Source: Craterostigma plantagineum
Taxonomy: Eukaryota; Streptophyta; Magnoliopsida; Lamiales; Linderniaceae
Direction: 5' to 3'
Assembly: GCA_027422505.1 (NCBI GenBank)
Contig: JAPQWV010000050.1
Coordinates: 3,348,001 to 3,412,000 of the forward strand
Length of the DNA: 64,000 nucleotides
Shown: positions 45,862 through 58,078 of the stretch, piece after piece
Layout of the letters: the number at the start of each line of letters is the position of its first letter
Numbering within the stretch: position 1 is the stretch's first letter
The notes under the pieces: generated by a model
The model's input: the letters and a program-made list of their open reading frames with translations, nothing else
Told to the model about the DNA's origin: nothing
Database searches by the model: none
Translations under genes and position numbers: made by a program

Positions 45862-48800
45862 ATGACATCGTCGTCGTCAGTAGAAGAGGTGAGAGTGGAA
45901 ATCGAAGCCGCCAAAGGCGATAATGGCCATGCGCTGGGCGCACTACTTATGAGCCCACTGAGCGAAAGCATTTGGAGAGAGAAGACGACAAACGCCGAAT
46001 TCTTAGGAGACGTATCGGCGAGGTTGGCGTGGAAGGACTTGACGGTGACGGTGGTCGCTCTCGGGAATAATAACGGCGGGACGAAGAACGTTCTAGAGAA
46101 TCTCTCGGGCTATGCCGAGCCTGGGACGCTGACGGCCCTCATGGGCCCGTCGGGCTCGGGAAAATCTACGCTTCTCGACGCTCTGTCGGGACGTTTGGTG
46201 GCTAACGCATTCCTCGGCGGCTCGGTTCTGCTCAACGGTCGCAAGGCCAACCTCTCTTTCGGCACCGCTGTGAGTTTTCTTTTCTGTCTCTGCCCTGCAA
46301 AATTGTTTCTTTGTGAAAATTTGCAGGGCTCGAGATTTTGTTGAATGACAATTTCACCTGAAAGCATATAGCCCTATTTTTAAGAGGCTCACAAGCACAT
46401 ACTTCGATCATGAATAAAATACATGCTACAACACCCTCTATAGCAATTAGGTTGATTTTTTTTCTAGTATTAGACGAGTAGTTTTGTTAAAATAGGTCGT
46501 GACAATTCGTACTCATCTGGCCTGAACTCCGATATCATGTTGAATGATTACTTCACCTAAAAACTTAAGCTTGTTGAAGGAAGCGTATCATATCTTAATC
46601 TTATATATTATTTTCCAGCGGATTTTAACGCGAAAATTGCGGGATTTTTGCAGGCGTACGTAACCCAAGACGACAACTTAATTGGGACGCTCACCGTTCG
46701 AGAGACGATATCGTACTCGGCTCGGCTTCGCCTGCCCGACCGAATGCCCGAGTCGGAAAAGCGTGCCCTTGTCAATAGCACCATAGCCGAAATGGGGCTA
46801 CAAGATTGCGCCGACACCGTGATAGGAAACTGGCATTTGCGAGGAGTGAGCGGAGGAGAAAAGCGAAGGGTTAGCATCGCCGTGGAGATTTTAATGCGCC
46901 CGAGGCTGCTCTTCCTCGACGAGCCCACGAGCGGCCTCGACAGGTTATTTGAGCGCCTTTTTTTTAACGGAATATTTCCACCCGACAAAAAAAGTATCGC
47001 ATTCTTACGCCTAACATTCCTTCTCAGCGCATCGGCGTTTTTCGTCACTCAGAATTTGCGAGGACTTTCTAGGGACGGGCGAACCGTAATCGCCTCGATT
47101 CACCAGCCGAGCAGCGAAGTTTTTGAGCTCTTCGATAGGCTCTACTTGCTTTCCGGCGGGAAAACGGTCTATTTCGGGCGGGCCACCGAAGCCCACGAGG
47201 CTAGAAACCGTTTATTCTTCGACGAATTGCCATTTTTTAGAAAAGTTCGAGATTCTAAAAGCGACGTTTTCTTTTCGTTTCTTTTTTTTTCAGTTCTTCG
47301 CCCGCTCTGGTTTTCCATGTCCCCCTATGAGGAACCCGTCCGACCATTTTCTCCGCTGCATAAACTCTGATTTCGACAAAGTCAAGACGACTCTAAAAGG
47401 ATCGATGAAAATGAGGGTAAAAGACGTCCTCTAACTTTTGAACGTTTTAATTCATCGAAATAACCGAAGTTAAGTTTCTTATTTAATTCAGTTTGAACGA
47501 GACGACGATCCACTAGACAAAGCGACCGCCGCGGAGGCCATAGGGAGGCTCATCGAAGCCTACCGTACTTCCGAGTTCTGTAACTCCGCGAACGAAAAGA
47601 TCGAAGAGATGTCCGAAGCGGTAAACTAACGCGCATTTTCCTACATCCCAAAAAAAGATTTATATCGACGAAATCATTACGGTAATAATGCATTCGCAGA
47701 AGGGAACGGTGTTAGAGTCGGGCGGAAGCCAAGCTAGTTTCTTGGATGCAGACTCTCACCTTAACAAAGCGGTCATTCGTCAACATGTCGAGGGACTTTG
47801 GCTATTATTGGCTCAGACTCGCTATTTATATACTGGTCACTGTATGCATAGGCACCATCTACTTGAACGTAGGGACGAGCTACACATCAATCATGGTAAG
47901 ATACTTTAAAGCAAAAAAAATATGAGTTCTCGGACAAAATTCTCACTCATTTTTATTATTAGGTACAGGCAAGAGGGGCGTGCGCGTCTTTTGTATTCGG
48001 GTTCCTAACCTTCATGTCCATCGGTGGATTTCCTTCTTTCGTAGAAGACATGAAGGTATACTATCAATTGGAGGGAAAAAAAAAGAAGAATAAGAAAGAA
48101 GCTAACGATACGGCGTTTATTACAGGTGTTTCAGAGGGAGAGGCTAAACGGGCACTACGGAGTATCGGCGTTTGTGATTGGAAATACGCTTTCGGCGATG
48201 CCATTTCTGATACTTATCGGTTTCCTTTCTGGGACGGTTTGCTACTTCATGGTTTCATTACACTCGGGATTCTCGCATTACTTGTTCTTCGCCTTGTGCC
48301 TCTTTGCGAGCGTCGCCGTGGTCGAGAGCCTCATGATGGCGATAGCCAGCGTCGTCCCCAATTTCCTAATGGGAATCGTCATAGGCGCCGGGATTCAGGT
48401 ACGCAAAAGAAAAAGTAAAAAAAAAAGTCAAACGATATTATGCGAAAAAAGTTCGAACTGAAAACTTTCAGACGTGAATAGGTCGTTAGTTTAGTGGTTA
48501 ACAAAACATATTTTCTCCATTAAGACATAGCGTTACAATGTTGTAGGGAATATTCATGTTGGTCTCGGGCTATTTCCGACTCCCGAAGGACATACCGAAG
48601 CCTGTGTGGCGATACCCCATGTCTTACATAAGCTTCCACTTCTGGGCTCTTCAGGCAAGTAAAAACCATCATTAGTACACTGCTAGAAATCTAACAAAAA
48701 GAAAAAAGCACGACCTTATTCGCGCAAACTACGTATTAAAGCACAGGGGCAATACCAGAATGACCTGAAAGGTTTGGTCTTCGACAACCAATCGCCGGGC

Positions 48801-49079
48801 CTTCCGAAGATACCTGGAGAATACGTACTTGAGAACGTTTATCAGATCGATGTTAACCGTTCGAAATGGATTGACTTAAGCGTACTCTTCGCCATGATCT
48901 TCGTATACCGTATTATCTTCCTCGTCGTGATAAAGGTCAACGAGGACGTCACGCCTTGGATTCTTGGGTACATTGCTAGGAAGAGAATGCAAGGGAAGAA
49001 CACTGGGCTTAACACCTCCGTTGCGCCTTATGGGCTCACTCATTCGCCTTCTTTGAGGGCTTACGTGGCAAGGAAATAG
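45862..49079 (+). CDS. ABCG (WBC) half transporter, ABCG11-like, with one apparent frameshift
   Basis: Ten exons: 45862-46269, 46654-46943, 47028-47199, 47294-47416, 47492-47620, 47700-47895, 47969-48055, 48126-48398, 48547-48654, 48747-49079. Walker [10 protein letters not shown] is at about residue 95, signature [15 protein letters not shown], Walker [13 protein letters not shown]. The membrane domain starts in exon 6 and the family C-terminus is [23 protein letters not shown]11 relatives export cutin and wax precursors at the epidermal plasma membrane. The summed exon length is one base over a multiple of three: exon 6 reads TTCTTGGATGCAG near 47741, and dropping one G restores [20 protein letters not shown]. 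With that change the protein has 705 residues, the family length. Introns 3 and 9 use GC donors (GAG|GCTAGA, CAG|GCAAGT). Confidence 0.85.
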
Positions 49080-49376
49080 ATTACATATACATTTATATTG
49101 CTTGTCTGCGAAAGGGTGTGTAAGAAAATTGGCTGCTGATAGAGCTTAGAATGTCAAATTAGATAGAACTATGAACATGTGTGTGCTCTTAGATTGGGAT
49201 TGAACAAGACAAGGAAGGAGACTGTTGTGATTCTTCTTCAACGATTTCATTCAACCTCAAAATAGGGCCAAAAAAATTACTGACAATTCGAAAGCAAGAA
49301 ACGGGGAATTGCAACTAAAATCCCATGATCCAACACTACATACCGACGAACCAATGTAATAACTCAACTGATAATA
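49080..49376. other. Convergent 3' intergenic region
   Basis: 297 bp between the stop of the plus-strand ABCG gene and that of the minus-strand methyltransferase. No further feature. Confidence 0.6.
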
Positions 49377-51965
49377 TTACCCCGAAAGCGTTGCATTGAC
49401 TTCGCTTATAGTCCAATATTGTTTTACGGCGAAGAGTATCTTCTCGGGGACTAAAGGGCCGTCCTCGTGATCCACCATTCGGACGTTCCATCTCATGCCC
49501 GAAGCTATCCTCCGAACTCTGTTTAGCACTTCGATGCGGTCTCTTATGATAACTGCTCCTTCTGGTCTTAATATTCGGTCCATTTCGAGAAGAATGTCTT
49601 CTACGTTACACCTGGCCAAGAAAAACAACGCCGAAAACCTTAAGACCATAATTTTCGCAGCTGTGAACAATTTAACGGCTTTTTTTTTCTGAATTATCGA
49701 TCGTTGTAAGAAAAACTTACTTGCCCTTGTATAGGCTGAAAAGGCCGCTCGCGTGGATTAGGTCGTACGTCCTGGGATACGTAGAGAACGCCTCGCACCT
49801 GCGGGCAAAAGATCGTTAAAAGGAAAAAAAACAAAGATTTAAATGTTTTTTTGCTGAGGGGTGGCAATTTCAGTACATCCAACTTAAGGGGTTGCAATTT
49901 GTAGGCATAAGTTTTAAAAATCGAAGTAATTTTAACGACGCTTGTTCATATGGACTGCCACGCCATAGAAAAAGGCAACTTGGCGTCCAATTTTGACACT
50001 TGTTCTAATTCGATTTCGATATGTTCGTCTAAAAATTGCAACCCTTAACTCACAGGACGTGCAAAAAAAACAAATAAGCAAACAAAAACACACGGAACAT
50101 AACATTTCGAGGAAAAACGAACCGCAAATCACAGGTAGAAGAAAGATCGAAATTACCAATCGTGATACACGCCGATCAATCCCCTTTCAACAACGGCCCC
50201 GAGCGTGTCTTTTTCAGCTATGGTCGGGAGGACGTTCACGACCCAAAGCTTAGGCGACTCGAGCGCCGAAGCAAAGCTACCCAACCCAGCGTTCATGTCC
50301 ATAACGTTACGGTACCTCCCCGAGTCGAGAATCTTGTTCACCCTCCTATAAGCATTCACATGCTTGCTCCAAAGTTTCGTATCTTCCTCGAAATCGTCCG
50401 CCGAGATTTTCGGTATGTGGCCCCCGCCAACCCTCGGAGGTACGCCGTTGAGCCGCTCGGGAAAAGGCTTCACTTCGCCGCCGGCGACTTCCTCCGAGCT
50501 CGACGTCTCGGGGTAAGGAGTCACACAAGGCTCCATCTTCTTGTACCTTTTATGCATAAGCGTATATATATATATATACACACGTAAGTATTCTTATGAA
50601 ACTGTCTTGTCAGTCTGCGTTCATCTTCTTAAGAGTTCTATTATGTAATTACCAGACGTCGTCAGGGTAAGAGGATCTACAAACGTTGACCCGATCGTTC
50701 CTCTCACTGCATCCCTGGTCGTTGATCTGCTTCCTCCAAACGGCGATTTCGCCCTTTTCGTATATCTTATTCCAACAAAGAAGCTCGGCGGTGTCTTCGA
50801 TGATCTTCTGCTCTTGCTCAAGCTCTTCTTTGGGCCGTTCCCATTTCTTGTAATTGACCCTCCAACTTATCGGCGGGCCCGAGAGCACCCAGTAGCCTCC
50901 CGGCCGAAGAACTCGGTCGACCTCCATCATGTACATTCCATCTAGAAATTTCGCAAATTTTAAATAAAGAAAACGATACGCAAACGATTTTTTACAGAAA
51001 AAATGGCATTTTCTAACGTACTGTTTCCGGCCCATTGAATCAAGCAGCGCGAACAATGGGCCATGTCGAATGCCCGAGGAGGATAAGGAAGCTTTATAGT
51101 TCCCAAAACGCCGATAATTGCAGGGACGCCCCTTTCGAGGGCGAACTGAACTTGCGCCTCGTGCGAGTCCCTCGGCGCAAAAGACATGGCGAGGACGTTC
51201 TTTTTAAATAGATACGCGCCCCAGCTAGCAACCTTGTATTCGTCAAAAGACGTAAGTATTTTCTTCAGACGACCAAAGAGTTCGACTTTACTACATCATA
51301 AGCAAATCAAATTGTGCCTTACTTACCCCGCAGCCAGTATCCAAAGCTGTCCTAACAGTCCCATTATCCATAGGAATCACAGAAGCGAGCTGCTCAATAT
51401 AAGCATCTGCCCCATTGGGAAATTGGGTCCCACCGCCGGGAAACCTGAACACATCTCCCTCAAATCGAACCCAATTCTGAACTGCCTTTTCGACAGTCAA
51501 ACTCTTATGAGGCACATTAACATAGGGCACATAATCCCGACTCTTAGGCCAACGAAAGGGCGATACGTAGCCCTTCGGGGCAGGCACGAGGCATCGAAGC
51601 TTCTCATCCTCGTTAGGACAGTGCCTCTCTCTGTAGATCATGTCCTTGCGGGGGAAAGTCATGGCCCTCGTCTGATCATGACAGGGCGTGTAGTCAGCGT
51701 ACTTTGCATCGCAGGGCTTGAAATCCCTCGAGTCTTTTTTCGAAATGTACTCTTCTCCGTGGTGGGATTCGTATTCGAGGTTTGGGAGTATGTTGCAATC
51801 GCTGGCCTGTCGAGTGATTTCGAGGGCTATGCTATCGCCTTTTCCCGAGCCACTCCTCTGCCATGCTCCTAAGAGGTAGAAGAAACCGCAGAGGAAGATC
51901 GCTATGAATATCGGGAATGTGTTTTTCGCTCTGCTGTTGTCGCCGGGATTTCCCTTGGTCACCAT
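49377..51965 (-). CDS. PMT2-like Golgi methyltransferase (DUF248 family)
   Basis: Six exons (51965-51327, 51232-51022, 50941-50653, 50546-50157, 49798-49721, 49611-49377) sum to 613 residues in frame. The type II membrane segment is [19 protein letters not shown] near the N-terminus. Family landmarks are [40 protein letters not shown], the SAM-binding [73 protein letters not shown] and [10 protein letters not shown]. Members are Golgi SAM-dependent enzymes thought to methyl-esterify pectin or related wall polymers; the biochemical role of the PMT2 subclade is less well proven. One oddity is WAGNNGMYMM where relatives usually have an Asp-Gly pair; it arises across the exon 2/3 junction. The gene appears intact. 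Confidence 0.9.
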
Positions 51966-53128
51966 TTTCGGCGTCTTTTAGCTATTCTCTACAGCGAAGG
52001 ATGATAAGACAATGTGATTGGATTCATCATACACGTTAAGATCATTCATGGCGGTGGATTTTGAATTGTTTAATGATGATCGAAATCAAAGTCAAACCTG
52101 GATTGAGATTCAGACTGTTAAACAAGGATGGAGGAGATTTTATTTTTTTCGGGTACGATGTTTACCTAATACAGCATAACGAAAGAAAGAATGTCGTCAG
52201 ATAAATTAGTTCTTTAAGGAAGAACATCCAATTGCAGATAAACTAATTTCAATCTTCCTTCCCCCAGAAAGAAACTGAAACAAAAATCTTTCAAAATTGT
52301 AACATGCATTGCAAATCGCATTGGGACATACACAAATCAACATGGAATTAAATCGCCAACCAAGAGAAGCGAGAAAACGCAGAAAAAATAAGCAGAACAT
52401 CTTACAAGTTACGGATTATCGCGTGAAGCTTTATTTACTTCGTGGATGAACATAAAGAATGTTTACGAATCATCATCTGCCCATTTCTTATTGTAAGATT
52501 TGGGGCCTTCAAACATTACATGTAAGTATGTATGTGACGAGGATCATCCTCAAAAGGAATGCAAGAAAGTGAACGTACCCCTTTTTTTGTCGTTCCCTTT
52601 AAATCGTCGTCAGTTCCTCGACTTTAGTACGATGTATCGTATCGTGTCGTTATGGAGCCATTTTGTTTTGTTCGTGAACTGTGTTTAGCTTCGTCGTAAA
52701 AAAGGGTGGTGATGTAGGGCAATAGCGTTTTATATGCAAAACTTCTAGCGACTTTTCATTTACAACACAATTTCTTAAAAAAATTGATTTCTTTTGTTTC
52801 TATTTCGGAAATTATGACCATCTCATCGCCCACTAGCTGTACCTACTAGTTATTACCAATATTCTATTGTTGGAATTGGAAACGAGTCATCTAAATCATT
52901 GTACTAATATAAGGAAAAAAATCACTCCCACAATTCAAGAAATTGCATATAATCAATCCTAATATAGTAATATTCTGTCATTAAACACTCTCACAAGACA
53001 GCAAAATCAAGAACTGGCCACAAATCAAACAAGAAAATCACAATCCTTTATGGTCTGAACTTGAAGAGAGCTAATGAGTAGTAAATAAAGCTTTTCTTTT
53101 TTTTTTTTACCTTGGAAGGAGCCAATGA
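51966..53128. other. Intergenic between methyltransferase and ASC-1 homologue
   Basis: The methyltransferase 5' leader and promoter lie here on the minus strand. No other gene or repeat recognised. Confidence 0.5.
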
Positions 53129-55066
53129 TCATAAAATCTCTATTGCATTCCGTTCGTGCTGCACCCTTCCACTAATCTCGAGGGACATACGTGTGCTTAG
53201 AGCCTTTCCCGCTTCTCTTTCTGTCGTTTTTCTAGGGCCTGGGTCGATGAATATGGGTTGGATTTTAAGGCTTGGATTTGGTTTTATACGAATTTCTTCC
53301 CTATAGTCGGGCGGTTGAAGTAGAATGCGACTCTGCATTTCCTCGGCGGCCTCATCTTCGTTCAGAAGCACCTTCAATAAATGGGACAATATTAACTCTT
53401 TTTTACATTTCGGTTGTCTTAATAATAACTAACCAAAATCACATGGTTGAAACTGGGTTCCAAACCATTCTACAGGGCAAATAAGTTACAAATAGTAAAA
53501 CAAACAAAATGATCCAATGCCTTTTCTTCCATCTTCTTCAGTATATATCAAGAAAGTGTTAAGAATTCAAGCTTTATAGAGTTCTGGCAAAGCAAATGCA
53601 TCGAGTATGATTATACACTATACAGAAAGTGCTGTAAGTACAAACCTTGCGGCCAAGCAGATCAAAAGTCAAAACTACTCTGTTTCGTTTGGCTTGTTCA
53701 GCTGCTTCAAGCTCCTCGCGCTTCTTCCTCAGAAGTTCTTTCTCCTACGAACAAAATAACAGTTAAACATGGAAAACCTACCTCAAGTGTATAGTTTAAT
53801 TACTTCACTACACAACAATCGTACAGAAAACAAACCTCATTCGATAGCCAGCTGTTCCCTTCGATGTTGTAATAATCGCTTTGGTCATCTATGACTGTGG
53901 TACGAGCAGCAGAGTTACGATCATACTCAACAAGCCTCTTAGCAAACGCTTCAGCAGCAGCTTCAGCATCCGTTAGTATCAAGCTTTCATTATCAAGACC
54001 AGCATAATCGCTCCCTTCTCTCAACACAAGTGCTCCACAGAATCCACAAGGACCTTCGCCTTCTTGTTCGCAAACTATCTTCCCACAAGATAAACAATTG
54101 CTCACCAACTTGTGGCGACGCGCTTGGCAAGAACATGGCTTTCCCTTCTGATAAACGATCGATCCCTTTGCAGCCTCTGCAAGGGAAACGACTTTTCCTG
54201 ATTTTTTCTTCCTCGAAGAAGGTTGGTTCGCGGTATTCGTGTTTTGGGAGGATGATGGCTTTTCTGTTTTCATCTGAGAGGAGGAAGTAGCCTCTTTTGA
54301 TGCTTGCTTAGGTTTAGTAGCTGAGATGGTTGGGCCATATTCTTGACGAGGCTTTACGTAGGTGTGTAAGGCGGGGGAAGGTGGATTTTTCGTACTAGCA
54401 GCGCTTGCATTTGAATAGCCTCTTCGTCTTAAGTATTCGTCGGTAACGTGCTTTCCAGCTTCCTCACCAATGATGTTCTGAAGAATTATGAGATACGAGT
54501 TAAAGACGGGTAACACATTAGTCCAAGAAACACTGTCTAAGCTATGAGTCAAAAGTAATCTGTCAAGAAGAAAAGGAAGGGAATGCAATTTGCTGGATAT
54601 CATGAACTGAGATATTCAACAGTATATGCCAACTATGCACACCAAATACCAAGAGATATACCCACTCTTGATATACAATATGATCCACGAATTGGATACA
54701 AGTTCTTCACAGTGCTTAAATGCGTATCATTCCGCAAACCAATTGCAAGCAACTTAGCAGAAAAAACGATCAGCAACAATAAAATCACAACACCCAAGAA
54801 AGTTCTCAACACAACCCCGCATATACCCTACAAAAACCCAAGATCATCCAAACACAAAACGAAATATACCAATCAGATCCTCGAGAAATTAAAAATAAGA
54901 ACATTACATCGAGGTACTCCTTAGCATCAATCGGCGAAGCCATCTCGCAGTAAGAAACGAGCCCCGAAATGATCTCATCGTCCAAATCAATACCAGTCCG
55001 AACATTTTTGATCAATTCCGATAAAGCCCCCACCAACCATTCTCCAGTCGACGCCTCGCCGCTCAT
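53129..55066 (-). CDS. Activating signal cointegrator 1 (ASC-1/TRIP4) homologue
   Basis: Four exons (55066-54908, 54477-53836, 53744-53646, 53371-53129) give 380 residues. The N-terminus MSGEASTGEWLVGALSELIK is acidic and helical. A Lys/Ser-rich linker follows, then a C2HC5-type zinc finger, CSCQARRHKLVSNCLSCGKI followed by CEQEGEGPCGFCG. A helical Glu/Arg-rich segment (EKELLRKKREELEAAEQAKR) and a C-terminal block with LQPPDYREE and FIDPGPRKTT complete it. In animals TRIP4 is a coactivator and part of the ASCC complex acting on stalled ribosomes and DNA alkylation damage; the plant role is inferred. The ASCH domain of the animal protein is not seen, as I would expect for this short plant form. 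It is divergent from or independent of its neighbours. All splice sites are GT-AG. Confidence 0.85.
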
Positions 55067-55238
55067 TCTCCTCTCAATCTCGCCGTTCGTTATCAGAATC
55101 AAACTGTTCCCTCTTTCCCAATAGCGTAGGAGAAGAAGCTGAGAATTTCAACTCATAATCATAAACAAGCCCAACCAAATACAGGCCCACTGGGCCCAAT
55201 CATTTGGTCAAGGCCCATCTTTAGGCCCACCACCACCA

Positions 55239-57851
55239 TCACATAGAAGAACTCCAACCATGCTCCTCCTTTCTCATCCCAACTCCTCTCATCAAATCCC
55301 ATACTCGGAAAGCTCGGCCCCACTCCCCCGCGCCTGCGTATACGCTCGAAAGCGAAACGTAAGCTCTATCATCCAATGGCTGAGATTCCATTATCTTCTC
55401 GGACGCCACCTCAGCAAGTTCACGATCGCCGTGCACTTTGCATGCGGCGAGCAAAGTCTCCCATAATACTACATCGGTTTTCACTCGCACGTCTTTGATG
55501 AACTTCTCAGCCTCCTTCAACTTTCCCGCCCGGCCAAGAAGGTCAACCACACAGTTATAGTGTTTGTAGGTGGGCTCGATTCCATAGTCAACGACCATCG
55601 AGTTAAAATGAAAGTACCCTTCTTCGACCAAACCGCTTTGACTGCAAGCTGATAAAACCGCAAGAAAAGTGACATGGTCGGGTGCAATACCTGAAGTTTT
55701 CATGGCTTCGAAAATCTCCAGTGCCTTCGATCCTTTTCCATGGTGAGCATAGCTGGCGATGATCGCAGTGTAGCTGACCAAGTCGGGTTTTTCGAGCACT
55801 TCGAACGCTTTATTACAGCTTTCGATGTTCCCCTGCTTTGAGTACATCATTACGAGGGAGCTTCCAATGGAGGGTTGGGCTTCTAAGCCCACTTTTATTA
55901 CGTGCCCATGGAGCTGAGGACCGATGCATACGTTGATCGAGGATGATGTTAGTGCCATGAGAAGGGAAGAAACCGTGTAAGAATCTGTGCTTACGGGGGA
56001 AGAAAGCATTTCTTTGAAGAGGTGAAGGGCTTCTCCGATTCGACCACTATGGCCAAATCCCGAGATTATTGAGGCCCACGAAGCATTATCGTTCGTGGGC
56101 ATTGAGTGGAAGACATTTCTAGCAGAAATGAGGTCGTTGAGTTTCGAGTACATGTTTATCAGAGCATTGTTGATGGAGGTTTGCTCGCAGAAATGGCGAC
56201 GAAGGGCGAAGGCGTGGATTTCTCTGCCTACCTTCAAAGAACGACATGCGTTTAGGACAGTGGTCAACATCACTGCGTCGTTGATGGGATTTTCCTGTAA
56301 GAAATCTCTGAACAACTGAACGGCCTTGTCTGAATATCCAAGATGTATAAGTCCAGCAATCATGGAAGTCCAAGCCACGCTATCTTTCCCATCGATTTGC
56401 TCGAAAGCGTTTGCCAATTCATGTAAGCTACCACCGCATTTTGAATACATTGTCAGGATAGAACTGCTCACTGAAACGTTGGAGATCAAGCCCAGTTTTA
56501 TAGTGCAGCCATGGATCTGTTTCCCAAGACTTATACGATCTATGATGCTCAAAATGCTCGAAGCACTGAATCGATTGGGGGGAAAGCCCTTTTTCAGCAT
56601 CATAAGAAACAGACTTACAGCCTTTTCGTAGCAGCCGTTCTGAGCAAGAACGCAAATCATGTTATCCCATCCATTTTCGTCGTTTGTGCTCTCTGCGAAT
56701 ACGATTTCAGCTAGAGAAAATGATCCTAGCTTCGAGTACGTGCTTACCAAAGAAGATTTCACTATAGGCTCTAAAGAGAGACCAATCTTGACAGCCCAAG
56801 AATGAATCTGCAATGCTTCTTCGAACATGTCTGAACTTCCACAAGCTGAGAGAACGCTCGAAACGGTGAAACTGTTTATTTCCTCGCCGGCCCTTTTCAA
56901 GTCGTTAAGGATCGTAATAGCAGAAGAAGAATCGCCTCGCTGAACGAATCCAGCTATCATAGCGGTCCATGAGACGACGTTCTTCTCTGGCATTAGCCTA
57001 AATTGCTTGGAAGCATCGAGAATTGCTCCATTTTTTGCGTATAAGTCTAACAGAGATGTTCCCACGAAGACATCTGTTTCAGCTCCACATTTTATCGCCC
57101 GTCCATGGATAGATTTTCCCAAGTTAAGCTCCTTAAGTGCAACGCACGCCGTCAAAGCACTTGAAAACGTAATGGCATTAGGAAATAACCTCTCATTACA
57201 GCACATTTTCTTGAATACTTCCAAAGCCGTCAAATTTTCCCCGCTCTTAACAGCGCCGGAGACTAAAGAATTCCAACACACGACATTCTCGCAAGGATCA
57301 TCATACAACACCTTCAGAGCATCCTCGGCCTTAGAGCACCTCGTGAACAAATCGATCATCCCAGCTCTGACGAAATCATATGCAAAGGATCCATTTTTTA
57401 GGACGATTCCATAAACTTTCTCCCCACGCACTGAATTCTCCGAAGCAGCGCAAGCAGACAGAACGCTCCCATAAGTAAACTCGTCAGCGTCGATACCGAG
57501 ATCACGCATACGAAGAAAGACCCTCCACGAATCTTCGAAAAGAAAGTTCTTGCTGCATCCCAAGATCATCAAATTCCACGTTACTAAGTTCCTCTCAGGA
57601 ATTTCGTCGAACAGCTTAGTCGAATAGTCCATGCGGCTACATTCCCAGTACCTCTCAATAATATTGTTCGCCGCGTATATATTACAGCTTACAACGTTGC
57701 GCTTGAGCAAAAATGCATGTTCTTTTTCTGTTTCGGCGAGCATCGACCCATCAAATTCGATGAGTGAGTGATAGCTTCTGCTATCCCGTGCATGTCTGAT
57801 TACTGGGTTGTCGTGTAATAAGCTGGCCAACTTTTTACTTCGCATATGCAT
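55239..57851 (-). CDS. E-class pentatricopeptide repeat protein, OTP87-like
   Basis: A single intronless exon, 870 residues, as usual for plant PPR genes. About twenty P/L/S motifs run through it (for example ERNLVTWNLMILGC, ENVVCWNSLVSG, KNVVSWTAMIAGF, DSVAWTSMIAGL, DLVSYTAIIASYAHHGKG). They end in E and E+-like segments (DVVLWETLLAACKVHGDREL, YVSLSSVYAGAGEWG). There is no DYW domain. Motif order and flanking words agree with Arabidopsis At1g74600/OTP87, needed for C-to-U editing of mitochondrial nad7 and atp1 transcripts; orthology is an inference from memory. Organelle targeting is likely but the N-terminus (MHMRSKKLASLLHDNP) is only weakly presequence-like. The gene lies about 170 bp from the start of the ASC-1 homologue, same strand. 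Confidence 0.85.
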   Translation of the reverse strand: MHMRSKKLASLLHDNPVIRHARDSRSYHSLIEFDGSMLAETEKEHAFLLKRNVVSCNIYAANNIIERYWECSRMDYSTKLFDEIPERNLVTWNLMILGCSKNFLFEDSWRVFLRMRDLGIDADEFTYGSVLSACAASENSVRGEKVYGIVLKNGSFAYDFVRAGMIDLFTRCSKAEDALKVLYDDPCENVVCWNSLVSGAVKSGENLTALEVFKKMCCNERLFPNAITFSSALTACVALKELNLGKSIHGRAIKCGAETDVFVGTSLLDLYAKNGAILDASKQFRLMPEKNVVSWTAMIAGFVQRGDSSSAITILNDLKRAGEEINSFTVSSVLSACGSSDMFEEALQIHSWAVKIGLSLEPIVKSSLVSTYSKLGSFSLAEIVFAESTNDENGWDNMICVLAQNGCYEKAVSLFLMMLKKGFPPNRFSASSILSIIDRISLGKQIHGCTIKLGLISNVSVSSSILTMYSKCGGSLHELANAFEQIDGKDSVAWTSMIAGLIHLGYSDKAVQLFRDFLQENPINDAVMLTTVLNACRSLKVGREIHAFALRRHFCEQTSINNALINMYSKLNDLISARNVFHSMPTNDNASWASIISGFGHSGRIGEALHLFKEMLSSPVSTDSYTVSSLLMALTSSSINVCIGPQLHGHVIKVGLEAQPSIGSSLVMMYSKQGNIESCNKAFEVLEKPDLVSYTAIIASYAHHGKGSKALEIFEAMKTSGIAPDHVTFLAVLSACSQSGLVEEGYFHFNSMVVDYGIEPTYKHYNCVVDLLGRAGKLKEAEKFIKDVRVKTDVVLWETLLAACKVHGDRELAEVASEKIMESQPLDDRAYVSLSSVYAGAGEWGRAFRVWDLMRGVGMRKEEHGWSSSM

Positions 57852-57998
57852 TGAATTCTTCCTTGTTTACAGTGTGAATTATGAGTACCATTCATTTGGA
57901 TTCGCGAAGCAAAATGTTCATATGCAGGCTTCTGCGAAGCAGAAAGTAATTTTACGTAGTTTTGAATATATTTTTATAAGTTGGCCATATAAAGGAAA

Positions 57999-58038
57999 GT
58001 CAAGATGGCCGAGCGGTCTAAGGCGCCAGTTTCAGGTA

Positions 58039-58070
<32 letters not shown>

Positions 58071-58078
58071 TCTTGACA
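57999..58078 (+). tRNA. tRNA-Leu(CAG)
   Basis: 80 bases. The acceptor stem GTCAAGA pairs with TCTTGAC and the discriminator base A is at 58078. The A box starts TGGCCGAGCGG and the B box is GGGTTCAAATCCC. The anticodon stem-loop is CCAGT-TTCAGGT-ACTGG, anticodon CAG. The long variable arm (TCCGAAAGGGC) is the class II hallmark of tRNA-Leu. A TTTTTTTCC run follows about 50 bases later. Confidence 0.97.

Noticed and set aside
50162..50587. Plus-strand frame of 141 residues
   Set aside because: Antisense shadow of methyltransferase exon 4.
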